The notes below the pieces were generated by a model. That model was given only the letters and a program-made list of their open reading frames with translations, searched no databases and had not been told where the DNA came from. The position numbers and the translations under genes are program-made. A stretch of DNA of 64,000 nt from Cyclina sinensis (lineage: Eukaryota > Mollusca > Bivalvia > Venerida > Veneridae): positions 8,866,630 to 8,930,629 of the forward strand of contig JAAONU010000004.1 in assembly GCA_012932295.1 (NCBI GenBank). The letters run 5' to 3'. Below, piece after piece: positions 48,036-60,352 of the stretch (positions are counted from its first letter, which is position 1; every line of letters starts with the position of its first letter).

Positions 48036-50296
48036 GCTGTGTCACAAAAGTATATCTACAAAGATATATGGCACAAAGAAACTTGGTCAGCTTACCTTTC
48101 AGATGATTTAATTTAATTTTTATGACATTGCCTGACCATTAATATCAGTTAACTGCCAACTTTGTAACATCAAGGGTAAAAATAAGTATGGGTCTTCAAA
48201 TCGGTTATGAAATCTACCTGCAACCTGCAATGAGCCAGGGTTTTTGCGTGGTTTAACATGGATTATTATGGTATCAGTGTGTGACATTGTGATTTCTGAC
48301 AAGCTCTGACCACAACTGTCTTAAAATTACCACTCTATTCTCTACCAGTCCAGTCCCCTTTGACTGAGATTAGATAAAGTTAGCAGTTCAAAAAACCACC
48401 ATTATTGTAAAAAGTATGGATTGTCCGAAAATTATTTTAACTTGCTTCAAAATACAGTGTAATATATGAGTAAAACTTGAGGTTTTTAAGGTTTATAAAT
48501 GTTTGTAAAAATGATACTGCAGGTCAAGAATGAGAACGTCTGTCCGGATGCTATTACACTTCTACGAAAAATTACATTTATGGAGTGCCTATTCTTCAAA
48601 CCGCTTCAAAACTGAATAAATGATAAAATAAGCAAAAATGATAACCTTACATTTCATTGACACACCTGCTCGCTACCTTCAAAGTTATGTTAATTCACTT
48701 GAACGGGGCTACAGAAATCTGACAGCCGGTGTTACTATAAATATTACCCAATGCAAGATATCTACCAGGTTGTATGATGTATGGATAGTTCACATTCTGC
48801 GCACTTCAAGTTTTAAGGTTAACAGCCATTTCACTTCTGTTTAAGAGAGCAGTTTTCTTTAGAAAAATGAGTTTTCAGTAATCTGAAGTTAGACACGCAG
48901 CTCATCTAAATTTGACCCCAGCATTTTGATTCTTCAGTTCTTCTGAAGTGTGTGCAAGCATTATAGATGTCTAATGTACTGAAATCTTGAACTCTATACT
49001 GTTAACCATAAGACACCATAAGCCTTCAAGACAGAAAGGAAAACAGTTTTTCAGCAGCCTTTACAAACAATCCAAACTTTTCAACCTCGATTGTTAATTT
49101 CAGAGGCGTTTTAAGAACATACTTGGTGCGTTTTCACTGTCATAAAAAGGGACAGACATTCTGTTTCGACAACAGTCTGCTAAACAGTGTAGAAAGTTTT
49201 AACAAATGGGTTCTTGAAATAAAAATTCAACACCTGTATTGCACAAAATATTCTTTTATTTTTAATAATAATAATAATAGTAATGGCATTTTAGTTTCAA
49301 GTCAAATACAATTTAAAATTTCAACAGTGGCTAAATATATGACAGGATTAAGTCTGCCATGGACAATGTTTTCACAACAGGATAACAAATTGGCAGCAAT
49401 ATTTGAGCCTTGCTATGCAAAAACCAATGTTTATCATTCAATTTCAATTTTTCAACAAATGTTCTCTATGTTAATGCAATATCCAAGTCAGACTTACATC
49501 ATTTACATTTACTGACCTGCGACAGCAAAGTATAAAAACTTAAAAAACCAGCAAGACTACAGAAATGCTGACCTAACTTTATACAGGCAAGGGGTGTTCT
49601 TGCTTGAATGTATTTCATACTTCACATAGTGAAATGAGGATATAAATACTTAAATAGGCATTTTACAGATTATTTACATCCAACCGCATGTAACATAAGG
49701 TAATTATTAGAATAAGGCATGTTTCTTGTTTAATAAAGTAATTTACTATTTGATACTTGCTAATTATAGAAGTAAATCAATGGTATCCACCCCCTCCCCC
49801 ACCCGCAACAGGTAATCACCTAAGCACTGGTCCTAGACAGGAACTTCTACAATACCTTTGCTTAGATCAATGTTTTCACTTTAGGCAAGATTTTGATAAA
49901 TTTAGAATATGTTTTGACTTCAAGAGGCAGTTTCAAATGTAAAATTCAGCACAAATTTCTTCTCATTACAAAGAGTCGAAACTGTTGGCACTTCAGACAT
50001 CAAATACTTCAACCATATTTGACAAATGTACATGTATGAATTTTGTATAATGAAACACTGCATGACAAATTTAAAGGAATATACAGGCAAAAGTTTTATG
50101 CTTCCCTTCTCATTTCTTCAATCAATATACTATAAATGCGATCAAAACAAATACAATTATCAGTCCCAGTAACAAAGATTTCCTCACTTTAAATGAAGAA
50201 CCGGGTTGTTTCCTTACTTGTCCCACATGGGTCTAGATAGAAAATTTAGATTTTGTGCTTAATTTCGCAGTGAATGATTGGTTGGTTGAAGTACCT

Positions 50297-50361
50297 GTCA
50301 CGTGATCTAAGGAAAAAAGCAAACAAAGAGAAACAACAATTGGTTGTTTTCGTCACGTGAC
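50297..50361. promoter_or_regulatory. Paired palindromic E-boxes (GTCACGTGA)
   Basis: GTCACGTGA at 50297-50305 and GTCACGTGAC at 50352-50361, separated by about 46 bases, with inverted CCAAT (ATTGG) sequences next to both. These match the bHLH-zip (MITF/TFE, USF) core. They lie about 2.3 kb upstream of the FAAH ATG. Confidence 0.4.
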
Positions 50362-51168
50362 ATACTTAAACACAACTCTGTGATTCCATTCACATATTAC
50401 TTTCTGTTAAAGAACGTTCAAATATTTACGTTCAAGCCTGCATTTCACTTTATTTATATGGACAAAGATACTGGGAATTTAAAGATCTTCATATTGAATG
50501 TGATTTGAGCAAATAACATCAGTTTCAGTTTTTGGGGCATTCGTTGCCTGTGTATCCGTTTAAAACTGATACCAAACCTTTTTTCACAAAAAAAAAGTTC
50601 TTTTTACTTCTTTGATATACCAATAAACTGTGAAAGCAAATTAAAGATATATGTAAATGACTTCAAACTTAAAAAGCTTAATTACTGACTAAATAATAAT
50701 GCAGATATAGTAACTTGTAAGTTAAAGTTGGCCTTCAAACAAACACATACAACCCACCCCCTCTCTGACCCCCGATAAAAAGATGATAGTTCAGGAGACT
50801 TTTTTTGCAAAACATTAGTTTACTGATTTTTTGTGAGTAGTGAAAACTGAACCATTCAAAAATAGTATCTTCTAATATTTATCAATTCCCAATGGAAAAT
50901 GACCAGACATTTTTTAACGTTTGCAACAGTATCACTGCTGAAGTCATCTCATGACTATCATTATTAATATCAACAATATTTATATAAAACTTGTCATTTC
51001 CTTTTACATCTAAATAAAATTTTCCCAAGTAAGTGTTTGTTTTTTACCTTACATATCTTAAAACTTATGTTTAACAAAAATGTGAAAACCCAAATGTTCC
51101 AACAAATGTTTCTTACCTTACATTCGCAGTATGTTGTAACTTAAATGTTAGCTAAAAAAAATCATTCT

Positions 51169-51290
51169 GGCCATTCCAGTAAAGTATATATCCCACTTCA
51201 AGAAGAAAGATAAAGTTATTTTGTCATGGTGGGAGTGGGATGTGGTATTCTTGTAATATATATGTTGATAAACGTTTTACTGGAATGGCC
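51169..51290. mobile_element. 122-bp MITE with 15-bp perfect inverted ends
   Basis: GGCCATTCCAGTAAA at the left and TTTACTGGAATGGCC at the right are exact inverses. No coding capacity. Confidence 0.85.
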
Positions 51291-51337
51291 CTGACTATAA
51301 CTTTAGTAACAAGTTTTAAAGATACACTGAATACACG

Positions 51338-51650
51338 TACCGTATTTGCTCCATCTAGCATCCAGGGTGCTTTGAAAATTTGTGAGAAGGGGGGCGCTTA
51401 AAAGGGTACTAATATAAAGCCTACTGTAAAGATGCAAGAAAAGTTTGTAAAATCGAAACCAGAAGTTTAACAGTAGAGTAAAGTTACTCTGTACAAGCTG
51501 TTACCAAACGGAAAAGAAACAACAATGCAAAAAAAAGAACAGATTTACGAATTTTCTACTGCAAAAAAGGGATGCCTATTCATTTGCAGGTCAAAAGACA
51601 CATGATGGGTGCTTATAGGGGCATGGGCGCTAGATAAGGCGAATACGGTT
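51338..51650. mobile_element. MITE-like element with imperfect ends
   Basis: TACCGTATTTGCTCCATCTAGC at the left and the inverse of AACCGTATTCGCCTTATCTAGC at the right bound about 313 bases of non-coding DNA. Confidence 0.65.
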
Positions 51651-51963
51651 TGTCAGCTTTGATGATTTCAATGGATTTTATGAGATTTAATCCTCTTTCA
51701 ATATTGCTCTTAATATAGAACATAATATAAAATGATGAAAAGCAGACATAACCTGCCGTATGATGAAATGTACAAAATTCCCTAAACAAAGTACAAAACC
51801 TGTGCACTTAACAAAAATATACAACTGATATGATGTTATTAATTTTATTTACAATTAATTTCATTTCTCTTAAAATAAAAGATAACTTCAGTTTCACACA
51901 ACAGATTCAAATGTCTCTCTTTTAACTGACTGTTACCAAGTATTGTCAATGGTGAAGGCACTA

Positions 51964-51982
51964 TGACCTTGACCTTTGACCT
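51964..51982 (-). promoter_or_regulatory. Triple nuclear-receptor half-site (DR1 plus one)
   Basis: On the minus strand it reads AGGTCAAAGGTCAAGGTCA: an exact DR1 followed directly by a third half-site with the CAAGGTCA form used by monomeric receptors. TGACCTTGACC-like strings are also frequent inside bivalve repeats, so function is uncertain. Confidence 0.3.
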
Positions 51983-53146
51983 TAAAAGTGATGAAATGAT
52001 ACCAAGGCCGTTTAAATGGATGATGTAGAACAACAAAATGCACCACTATTTGAAACTCTGAAGCAACACAAACTAATATAAATTAAGATCTTATACTAAT
52101 CTGAAACAAAGACTATGTATCAATAATGTATCATTAAAAACTTTAATTTTTCATTATTGTTTATAACAGTTAAAGCACCTCTCACTCTTATAAAAGACAT
52201 ATATCTCTGCGATATTTATCAGTTATTTAAACTGTGGTACTACTATCGATCCTGTTTTCAACACTGAATAAGAGCAAACTATTTGAGTGTGTGTCTGTTT
52301 TTATGTCTGTTCTATATCCTACTTAAATGCTTGTTGTTGTTGTTGTTTTACTAGCATTGTTACATGTCCACTTAAGATAGCAAAACTATAAGCAGTTATA
52401 ACATATTATTAGAATTTAAACTTTATTTCTGAATTGTTTTGAACAGTACACTTGTAAACCTCTTAAGGCATTCTTTCAAGTTTTTACAACCTTCTGATCA
52501 ATTGTTTAAACTAAATTGAAAAGAGTCAGCTTAACAAGTAACAAGTGGTTTAAGGTAATCACTTTTTTCTATGTCAACAATCATCAAGCAAAATTTCTCT
52601 GTCAGGCAATGAAAAAACACTGAAATAACTAATCGTGGTAAAAAATAATCATGAAAGTAAATTGTACTTTTTTTTCCACCCTACTAAAACCATTCACAAA
52701 CAATTTATGTAGGCAGATAAGCAAGGCTAATACAGGCAAAGCCGGAGGAAAAATTAATTTGAAAGCTTTTCAATAGCACATAAAAGTTCTGTCTAGCTGA
52801 CTCTGAAAAGAGCTGAACATGGATACCATGTTCATGAATGGTCTATTCTAAACAGACTTTGACCTTTAAGTAGACTGACTATGAAAAGATTAAACTGAGA
52901 TTAATCCATTTCAACAACAGCTCTTATGAACGAAAAACAGCCTCCCCAACACTTCTTTTGAATCCTAGCCATAACTTTGGTCCATGAATTTCAAGGCTTT
53001 TAAAAGGTCGTTTCTCCAGTCACATAAAATCTTTTCCTTGGCCCTTCCAAGTTTCACAGCTATACCTCATGTAGGCACATTAACCCACTCAGCACACTTC
53101 GTAAATAGTAGTGTTAAAGCCTCGTGCAACTTTTTTTTACATACTA

Positions 53147-53291
53147 TCACACTTCAGTCTGGCAATATAATTCTTTCAATGCTTTTAGTTCTTCTATTAA
53201 AGTTTTGTTTTGATTTTCTAATACTGCTACACGATTTTCTAAACATTTCACATAGTCCTTCTTCTTCCGTCTGCATTCTTTGGCTGCCTCC
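53147..53291 (-). CDS. CREB1: CREB terminal exon: basic region end and leucine zipper
   Basis: Encodes EAAKECRRKKKDYVKCLENR through LKELYCQTEV and TGA. The basic DNA-contact helix is completed by LLKNR from the preceding exon. CREB, CREM and ATF1 are all of this type; invertebrates usually have one such gene, so CREB is the safest name. Confidence 0.97.
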
Positions 53292-56047
53292 CTGGAAAAG
53301 ATGAAATTCTCACAGGTTAAATTTAACATAACTTTATTAGCAAGAAAATTATTTGGCAGATTAAATGGCCCAGTATAAACAGCAATAGTGAGTTCATATA
53401 ACCAAATCAGCTTTGCAATATAACCGCCAAAAATGCCTTACAACAAATTCCTTATACTGCACAAGTGCTTTCTTTGGCTGAATTAATATTTATTCAATCA
53501 TTGGTAGCAAGTTTATCATAACCAAAGGGGAGACGTTTATATGAGTGAAACAGCTGAGTAAATGGATAATACAATCATCTGTTCTGTCCAATGAAAATTG
53601 ATAATGTAACTGAAAAGGATTATATAAGCACATAAAAGCTTTCTTTGTGATAACAAACAGCAATATGAATAGTTTACCTTACATATAGCAAAAAACTTAA
53701 AAAGCAAAAAAGGTACATGTAAGTTTCACTAGTTATAAAAATGCAGACTGTAGGTGAAAACTTAAAAAAACAAAACAAATTCCAGTGTTTGCAAAAATCA
53801 TGTAAGTCCCAATACAATAAAATTGCCTCTCCATTGTTAATGCCTGATGCTATAAGCTATAACATGTCTGACTTAATTCAAATTAAAACTAACTAACTTC
53901 AATGAACTCTGATTAATAATGTACAATCTTTATCAAATAACTTATCATTCTTAATTTTTTTGTTTAACAGGGGATAAGAAGTCTTAAATATGATATTTTA
54001 CAAATTGTTGTCGGTCGAGGGTTACCTGTTTTTCAGAAGTCGTAATTCTCGTTTCCTTGAGGCTTCCTCTGAGGCTGCATCTCGACTTAATGTTGCTGTA
54101 CTATTGGTAGCCATGACAACACCTTGTGGCAGAGTTCCAGGGGTAGCTATCTGGTAAGCCTGCATTGTTCCTGTGCTACCAACTGAAATATATATCATAT
54201 CATAAGAAGCCTGTATATTGGTATTTTGAATTAATACTTGTTACTTTAATTTGCAATGCTAAGTAAACTAATTTAGAACAGTTAATGAATAAATTAGTCT
54301 GATCTGAGAAAAATATTCTCGATAAAACACTTTCATTCACTCTTGAAGATTTCGAGTCTCAAGTCATGCATTCTGTTTTGAAAGAACATACATTTTTCTG
54401 TTAAGTATAATTTAACTACCAGACTAGATATGGACAGCCGAACTAATAGGAAAAATAAAACAATCTCAAAATTTTAGCCAAAGAGTTTAATTTCCGGACA
54501 CAATAGACATTTGGCCGGTACAAGAGTGAGTTCTTGAATGTAGATATTGAGATTGCAAGAGGTTTTGTCAAATTCATGAACATACCTGGAATATAGAATT
54601 GTTGGCCATCAGGTCCTTGTGCATACTGTACAATGGTAGCACCACCTGTACTGGCTGCCCCACTAGAGGCAGGGCTTGCATTAGTCATGGTCAGGGTTTG
54701 TAACCCCTGCGCCACTGGTGTACCGTCTGCGTTCACACTGATCTGTATTGCTCCTGAGGGAAGCACTGTAACAAAACAGGACCATTTAACATTCATACAA
54801 AAATATGTTATTTTCTTTTATCTTGAACAACTCTCGGCAAACTGAAAATACATGTAACCAATTTGCATTTAACTTTCCAGTGAAAAGGGTGAAGATACCT
54901 TTGAAAACACAACAAAACTGATTAAAATCTGAGCATCAATAGAAATGATGGATACAGTTTTTGTACAACTGGAAATATTATCATATTTAACATAATACCT
55001 GTAGCCCCCTGATACTGGAGTGTTGCGGCACTGAGACCTGTACCTGTACCGTCCTGTGAGTCACCGTCCTGACTTTGACTGCTGTTTGACTCTTCCTCAA
55101 TCTTTGCAACTGATACAGGGGAAGACAAGTCGTTCAAAATCTTTCTGCAATAAAACATGATTCTTAAAATTTTCTGCACATGTAATCATATTCTGATGCT
55201 TAAAGGTTATATCATTTTTCTTAAAAAGTTTAGTTAAAACCTATTTATTTTACATTGACAGAGGAAACTAGTTCACAGGCTTTATATAAACAACTCTCAA
55301 TGGCTGCGTCCTGGGCTTAAACCAGTACTAGCACTGAAGCTGCTGAATGTGGAAAAACGCTGGACAAACTCACCCTGGTGAGATTCGAACCAGTGATTAT
55401 CCTCAACAACTGCTCCTCTTTGTTCACTCATCCTTCATTTAAATGATAAACTACCATTCAATGAAAGAGTACTGAATAGCATCTTTAATACCTGTAAGAA
55501 GGTCTCCGAGAAAGAATCTCTCTCCTTTTCTTTCCTTCACAGTCGTCAGACAGTTGCTCGTCATCAACATGAGCAACCTGAAATAGACATCTTCCTCAAA
55601 TAAATTATAATATATCTTTTTTAAAGCAAACTACCCTTTTTACATCAAGATCTTTTTAGAAAACTTTCAAGCAGTTCAATTTAATACAAATTGACAGTTT
55701 ACTGACATGTACATATTTACATGTATCAAATTGGCTCTGCATATTAATTTCAAAATGTTAGGCCGAATTTTTCACTTATAGCAGTTCAACAAATTTCAAT
55801 GTAAAAAGTTCACTAACTGACCACACTGACACAATCAAAAGGTACAATTCAAACCTACCCTCACAACTTGTATGGTGGGAACACTTGATCCTGCAGTCTG
55901 TATTACTGAATTCTGACTTGTTGATTGGATAATCTGCTGATTAGGCTGAATAACTGACTGAACTTGTAATGTTGGACTTGCTAAAGACACCTGAACTACT
56001 GACAGTCCTTGATTAACATCAATATCAGATGTTACACCGTCAGACAT
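53147..56047 (-). CDS. CREB1: CREB/ATF bZIP transcription factor, 6 coding exons, 300 aa
   Basis: Exons in transcript order: 56047-55859, 55577-55492, 55144-54999, 54765-54586, 54182-54026, 53291-53147 (TGA). All phases close. Residues 1-63 are a Gln/Ser/Val-rich activation segment. The kinase-inducible domain spans residues about 79-105 (KKRREILSRRPSYRKILNDLSS), with Ser90 equivalent to human Ser133, target of PKA, CaMK and RSK. A second activation region contains LQTLTMTN and TIVQYAQGPDGQQFYIPG. The bZIP begins at about residue 244 (KRELRLLKNREAAKECRRKKK), with leucines 270, 277, 284 and 291 at exact heptads. It binds CRE sites as a dimer in the nucleus. The start MSDGVTS is the first ATG in an exon whose acceptor is at 56061, but the frame is open to that acceptor, so a further upstream coding exon is not excluded. 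Confidence 0.96.
54999..55577 (-). CDS. CREB1: CREB exons encoding the KID (P-box)
   Basis: Exon 55577-55492 ends inside the codon after RRPSY and exon 55144-54999 resumes with KILNDLSS, so the phosphorylation site and the CBP-binding helix are on separate exons. The Ser/Thr-rich sequence SNSSQSQDGDSQDG follows. Confidence 0.95.
55310..55440 (-). mobile_element. SINE fragment in a CREB intron
   Basis: The minus strand carries CACTGGTTCGAATCTCACC (B-box-like). An A-box counterpart is weak. Confidence 0.4.
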
Positions 56048-56907
56048 CTTTGCCGACAACCTGCAAACAGATAAAAACATATCATTATGGTATGATTTAA
56101 TATACTGTGACTTTCATAATTTAGCATAATTTAAACAATAATACAGGGTAGAAATGTGAAGCTCCAGATAATGTTCTATTACCTGGTATTTAGAATGCTC
56201 TTGAGCTTGGCTAATAATTCGTTTGTTCAAAATCTAACTGAATCATTTAAAAACTTGTCTCGTTTTGGAGGAATATACATGTTTTTAAATAAACTTAGTT
56301 TATTTCCGACACCCACCTGAACTTACTATGACTCATGTCCTTGTATGAATTTATAGTGGACTCTTAAAATATCCCTGTAAAACACAACCAAAGATCTCTT
56401 ACTACATCAAGTAATTTGGGGGGAAAAAAATAGTCATGTCTCAAAAACAGGATTACTGAATTTTTGAGTTTTGTATACTTTCTGCATGTTTCTGTTTTAA
56501 AGATATGTGGTTAAGACAATCTGGCTCAACACAGGTTAAGGTTCTTCAGTTCACTCAATCACTGACAGGTGCAGCACAATGACTGACTGATCTTTATTAA
56601 GAATTTGCAAAGTAGGTTGTACTTGAAAATTACATTTTCTTGAATTGCTCCTGCCGAATTACCTTACTAGGGAAGGTGAAAACAGACTAATAAGTAAAGC
56701 AATTAGAACATGGGATTCCACATCCCCGCCCTTTTCTCCTGTTACACACTGAGAATGTTTATCACCGGAAGATTGTCCGAGTGAAGCATTGACTTACAAC
56801 TGTGCATATATAAAGTTGCATCTAACAACTATAATTAGAGATAATTTGTATAAGTATATACATGTGCTCAATATCGGATTAGTTATCAGCTGATTAATTA
56901 AATGCAA

Positions 56908-57125
56908 GGAGGAGGCACTGTGGTCCAGGGGTAAAACGCAGGGCTCCGGATCCGAAGGTTGTGGGTTCGAATCCCGTTAGGGGTGAGATTCTCTCACAAT
57001 CTTCACATTCCTCCATGCTGCGGGAATACTGGTATGGAACCCAGGAAGCACTCATCAAGCGTGTTGAATCTAAGTTGTAAGAACTTGTATCGCAATCGAT
57101 GTAAAATGAATGAGTCTAAACTAAA
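56908..57125 (+). mobile_element. tRNA-headed SINE, complete
   Basis: Head with GTGGTCCAGGGGTAAAACGC (A-box) and GGGTTCGAATCCCG (B-box), then body GAATACTGGTATGGAACCC to ATGTAAAATGAATGAGTCT. This is the reference copy for the truncated element at 17395-17546. The head lacks a fully paired tRNA fold. Confidence 0.75.
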
Positions 57126-57813
57126 CTAATTAAATGCAAAATACACCTGCATCACAACAACAACTATCATTAATAATGTGTGAATGAACTATTTCATACT
57201 TTCTGCCTCTTGAATATTCAGGGTGACGGAGACTTCATTTACTACACATAATCAGGTTGACAAAACTGTTGGTCGACAAAACAACCATCACTCCACACAG
57301 AATCAAGAGGTGCAAAGTTCGAATCCAACAGGCACTGAACTATTTTTCAAAGTCTTCTGCTACACTTAAAAGTGACTTAGGCTATTTTTTAAAAATAATT
57401 TCTGCACAACTATGAATAGTCTGCAACTTGAGATGTATATGAAGACTTTTGTAACTATTTTCTATTTTATGAGAACATGCTACAGAGGCAGCCTTTAACT
57501 TTAGTCTTTATACTATTTTTTCCAATGTATCATGTTTTTGACAGCAAAATCTATCATGAAATCTAGTATTTACTGGTGAATCTGAACACTACTTAGTCTT
57601 ACTCTTCATTGCTAGAAATGAAAACAACAAAAACACGTGTTGATTACTTGACTTACAATTAGAGAGAAACATAAATGAAATATCAACTAAATATTGACTA
57701 AAGAGTTAGAATGCGTGACCTACTTTCGAAAAAACATTTTATTTCACGATTCATGACTAAAAGATGAGTATTTAGTTAGTCTTAATTATTGTAAACAATT
57801 TATTTTACCATTA

Positions 57814-58119
57814 TTAAGAAGGGAATCCCGAAATAAATCCATGTTTCTCTCTGGGAAAGCCCTTGAATAATATGAGATGAATGAATAATGAAAATTGCTT
57901 CGTGTCCAAATCCTGCTGTTTCCCTCCGACAATGTCTGTAAATTTAGCCTGGAATCCTTTTATCTTATGCCTTAATAGTTGTGATAACGGTATATTTGCA
58001 TCGTTTTGTACAGGGTACCTACCAATTACGCGGATTTCGTCACCAACCTTGCCACCAATTAGAGGGATAAATTTGTAGATACGTAGTCGCCACGTCAAAC
58101 GACGACCATCAGCGTCATA
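57814..58119 (-). CDS. Unrecognised open frame, possible terminal exon
   Basis: The minus-strand frame reads RRLTWRLRIYKFIPLIGGKV and continues for about 100 residues to a TAA at 57814-57816, with AATAAA on the minus strand about ten bases later (57800-57805). The first part has more CpG and a balanced, non-repetitive composition that looks coding. There is no in-frame ATG in the first 80 residues, so it would need an upstream exon. The only candidate acceptor (ATAAAG) is poor. It lies just upstream of CREB on the same strand, next to its candidate promoter, and could equally be untranslated or intronic. Confidence 0.27.
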   Translation of the reverse strand, partial: YDADGRRLTWRLRIYKFIPLIGGKVGDEIRVIGRYPVQNDANIPLSQLLRHKIKGFQAKFTDIVGGKQQDLDTKQFSLFIHLILFKGFPREKHGFISGFPS

Positions 58120-58173
58120 GCTTTATCAAAGGCCGAATAACTATGAACATTTTTGTATTCGTACGCCACCTAC

Positions 58174-58240
58174 CTGTAAACAAAAGATTTTCATTGGTTT
58201 TCGGCGCCCTATGACGTAAATTGTCCCGATTTATTAGCAC
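58174..58240 (-). other. CREB1: Candidate non-coding first exon end for CREB
   Basis: Minus strand TTGTTTACAG followed by GTAGGTGG is a near-consensus donor (exon end 58174) about 2.1 kb upstream of the CREB coding start, in a locally CpG-richer stretch (GGGCGCCGAAAACC). The start of this exon is not defined. Confidence 0.35.
58193..58219 (-). promoter_or_regulatory. CRE-like site and CCAAT box near the CREB 5' end
   Basis: TTACGTCA (58219-58212, minus strand) is a CRE variant with the TGACG core. CCAAT follows at 58197-58193. A second TGACGTA lies at 58709-58715. CREB genes in other animals can be autoregulated through CREs; here that is inference. Confidence 0.4.
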
Positions 58241-58498
58241 TTCTTTTTAATACATGCCCATACAAAATGTAAACAAACATGATCGTCTGACAATTGATAA
58301 CTCACAAAAAATATTGATTTAAAGTTAAAGTTCTCATTACATCAAACTTATGTTAAGTGCTACAAATACACTACTTTCGATTATCATATTTAATCTGTCT
58401 TGAACTACTTTATATATCGTATTGATTAAATGGCCACATAACGGTTTAAGGGATGGGATACCTTCAGAAGAAGAATTGTTGGAAAATGATTTCAATCA

Positions 58499-58524
58499 TT
58501 TTTTTTTTTTTTTTTTTTTTTTTT
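58499..58524. repeat. Poly(T) run of 26
   Basis: An uninterrupted T homopolymer in the intergenic region upstream of CREB; possibly the poly(A) tail of an old minus-strand retrotransposed sequence. Confidence 0.9.
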
Positions 58525-59411
58525 GAAACGGACAATTACTTGTAATCGAAATTCCCTTCAATTTCAACATGAAAAGTTAAATGTTGTATTTTGATCATTT
58601 GGTCTCCTCAGCGGCATTTTCGGACGGACAGGGCCATAATGTAAGGAAAACAGAGAACCACTGGAGCTGGTTACATTAAAACAGAAGATTTACTGCAGCT
58701 TTGTGGGATGACGTAGCTCCCTTGTTTGGCTTGCAGGTACAGTATTCGAAATTTAACATCGCCACGACGACGGCAAATTGGAGTATTTCTTCTCATATGA
58801 GAGAAATCGTCTTAGTTTTCAATCAAGTTTTTATAGTTCCATAGTCTTTGGTAAGTCTTTCTGGTGACCCATTGTTTTTAGTTGCTAGTCCTTTCTCAGG
58901 ATTCTATACACTGCAGCATATCTGAAAAGAAGTAGAAAAATGATAAAAAAGGGAAAAGGGAGGAAGAAAGACAAAGGGTGATTATTTTTTCTTGCTTGTG
59001 GAATTAATTAACAATTTAAAATCAATCAGAAAATATGGATCTCCATTTTCTCTTTTTTTTCTTCTTTTTTATCATACATAGAAAACAAATGCCTCTGGTT
59101 TTACACGGGGAGAGTGCGAGTTAATAATGTCTCCCAGTTTCATTTGTCATTTGCTTTCAAGTGGTGAGGTAAAAAAAAATAAGTTCCGGATTATGATTTA
59201 TCTTGTGGTCTTACTAATTGATGGCCTAAAGAAGTGTATACATATAATGAACTTTCGCACCTTTTCACTCATTTCTCATTTTAAGTATTGGAAGTTGTTG
59301 TTGTTGTTTAAATACACTTGTTTTTAAATGGATAATTATCGCGAATTATTTTAAACATAATGTAAGAAATATGATCAAAGTCGATAGCTATAGCTTAGAT
59401 AAACAAGTATA

Positions 59412-59690
59412 GGTCTTAGGAGTGGTAACGCGCTGTTCTGGTAATCCAGGGGTCGAGATCGAGTTCAATCCCCCTGTTCCTCTACTAATATTACTTTTTT
59501 TTCGGATGAGACGTTAAACCCCTCATAAATCAGTGCTATACACTGAACATGGAAGAAAAAAAACAGGGGTGTCTCTGGAATTGGATGTTATCTGTGTCTT
59601 AGGCCTACACTTTTCCCAATAACCGTCCGTCATTATAGACAACCGGTTCGGACAATAAATAAACTGAAATATAGATAATCATTTCCTTCA
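59412..59690 (+). mobile_element. tRNA-headed SINE with GATGAGACGTTAAA core
   Basis: GAGTGGTAACGCGCTGTTCTGG (A-box region) and CGAGTTCAATCCCC (B-box), then a body with CGGATGAGACGTTAAACCCC and an end AATAAATAAACTGAAAT. The core block recurs in the SINE at 60075-60352. Confidence 0.75.
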
Positions 59691-60074
59691 TAAACGGTAC
59701 TTGTAGTGTTGCAGAGTCAATAAATTATTGTCTGATAGAAATGGCATTCTGAGTAAACTTATAAATTATGGACTAGAAGCTTGAAAACTGCTGATAATTT
59801 TAGGCAATAAAAAAAGAAAATAAATGACTTGAAAGCAGTTTATTCGGATAGTCGGACGGAAAGTCAAGTTTTGCTTATGGAAAACACTTACTTTTCCCAA
59901 TGTATCTTTGAACTACTGTAAACATAATGTGCATTTGTACATGTACCTTCACTAAGACCTCTATTTCGTATGGTTTGAAGATCAGTACATAAACCCTAGG
60001 TTGTTTTCTGGTATTGGACCGTTTTGGTAGTGTACCTATATGGCTAAATTGCCTGCCTTCTTGCATATCAAGAA

Positions 60075-60352
60075 CTATTTTTTGTCTGCATCGGTCTGGC
60101 CGACGCTTCAGGAGAGTTATTTAAGGTAACTGGGTATACCGCAAGATAAAGAAAGCATCCCATTGAAGAGACAGTCTTGTCTTTTACATGCTCAATGTGT
60201 AACAAAGATACACCAATGACCTCGTCAAAATGTCTCATCCAAAAGACAATTAGTTGTGTAAGTGGAGGAGCGTGGCCGATCAGACTTGCAATCCCTTGAT
60301 TACCAGTCCAGCGTGTTACCACTGAACCACTGAGCCGCACCACCCGGGATCC
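60075..60352 (-). mobile_element. SINE, inverse orientation
   Basis: Read on the minus strand: CGGCTCAGTGGTTCAGTGG head, GTAATCAAGGGATTGCAAG, then the core TTGGATGAGACATTTTG. The same superfamily as 59412-59690. Confidence 0.7.

Larger units (their letters stand above)
48036..53146. other. Region between FAAH start and CREB stop
   Basis: No coding exon that I can support. It may hold FAAH 5' untranslated exons and a long CREB 3' UTR. Apart from the small elements and motifs listed separately, it is plain AT-rich sequence. Confidence 0.45.

Noticed and set aside
49123..49515. 130-codon plus-strand open frame between FAAH and CREB
   Set aside because: AT-rich composition with poly-Asn from an AAT repeat, no recognisable domain and no splice partners; probably untranslated sequence.
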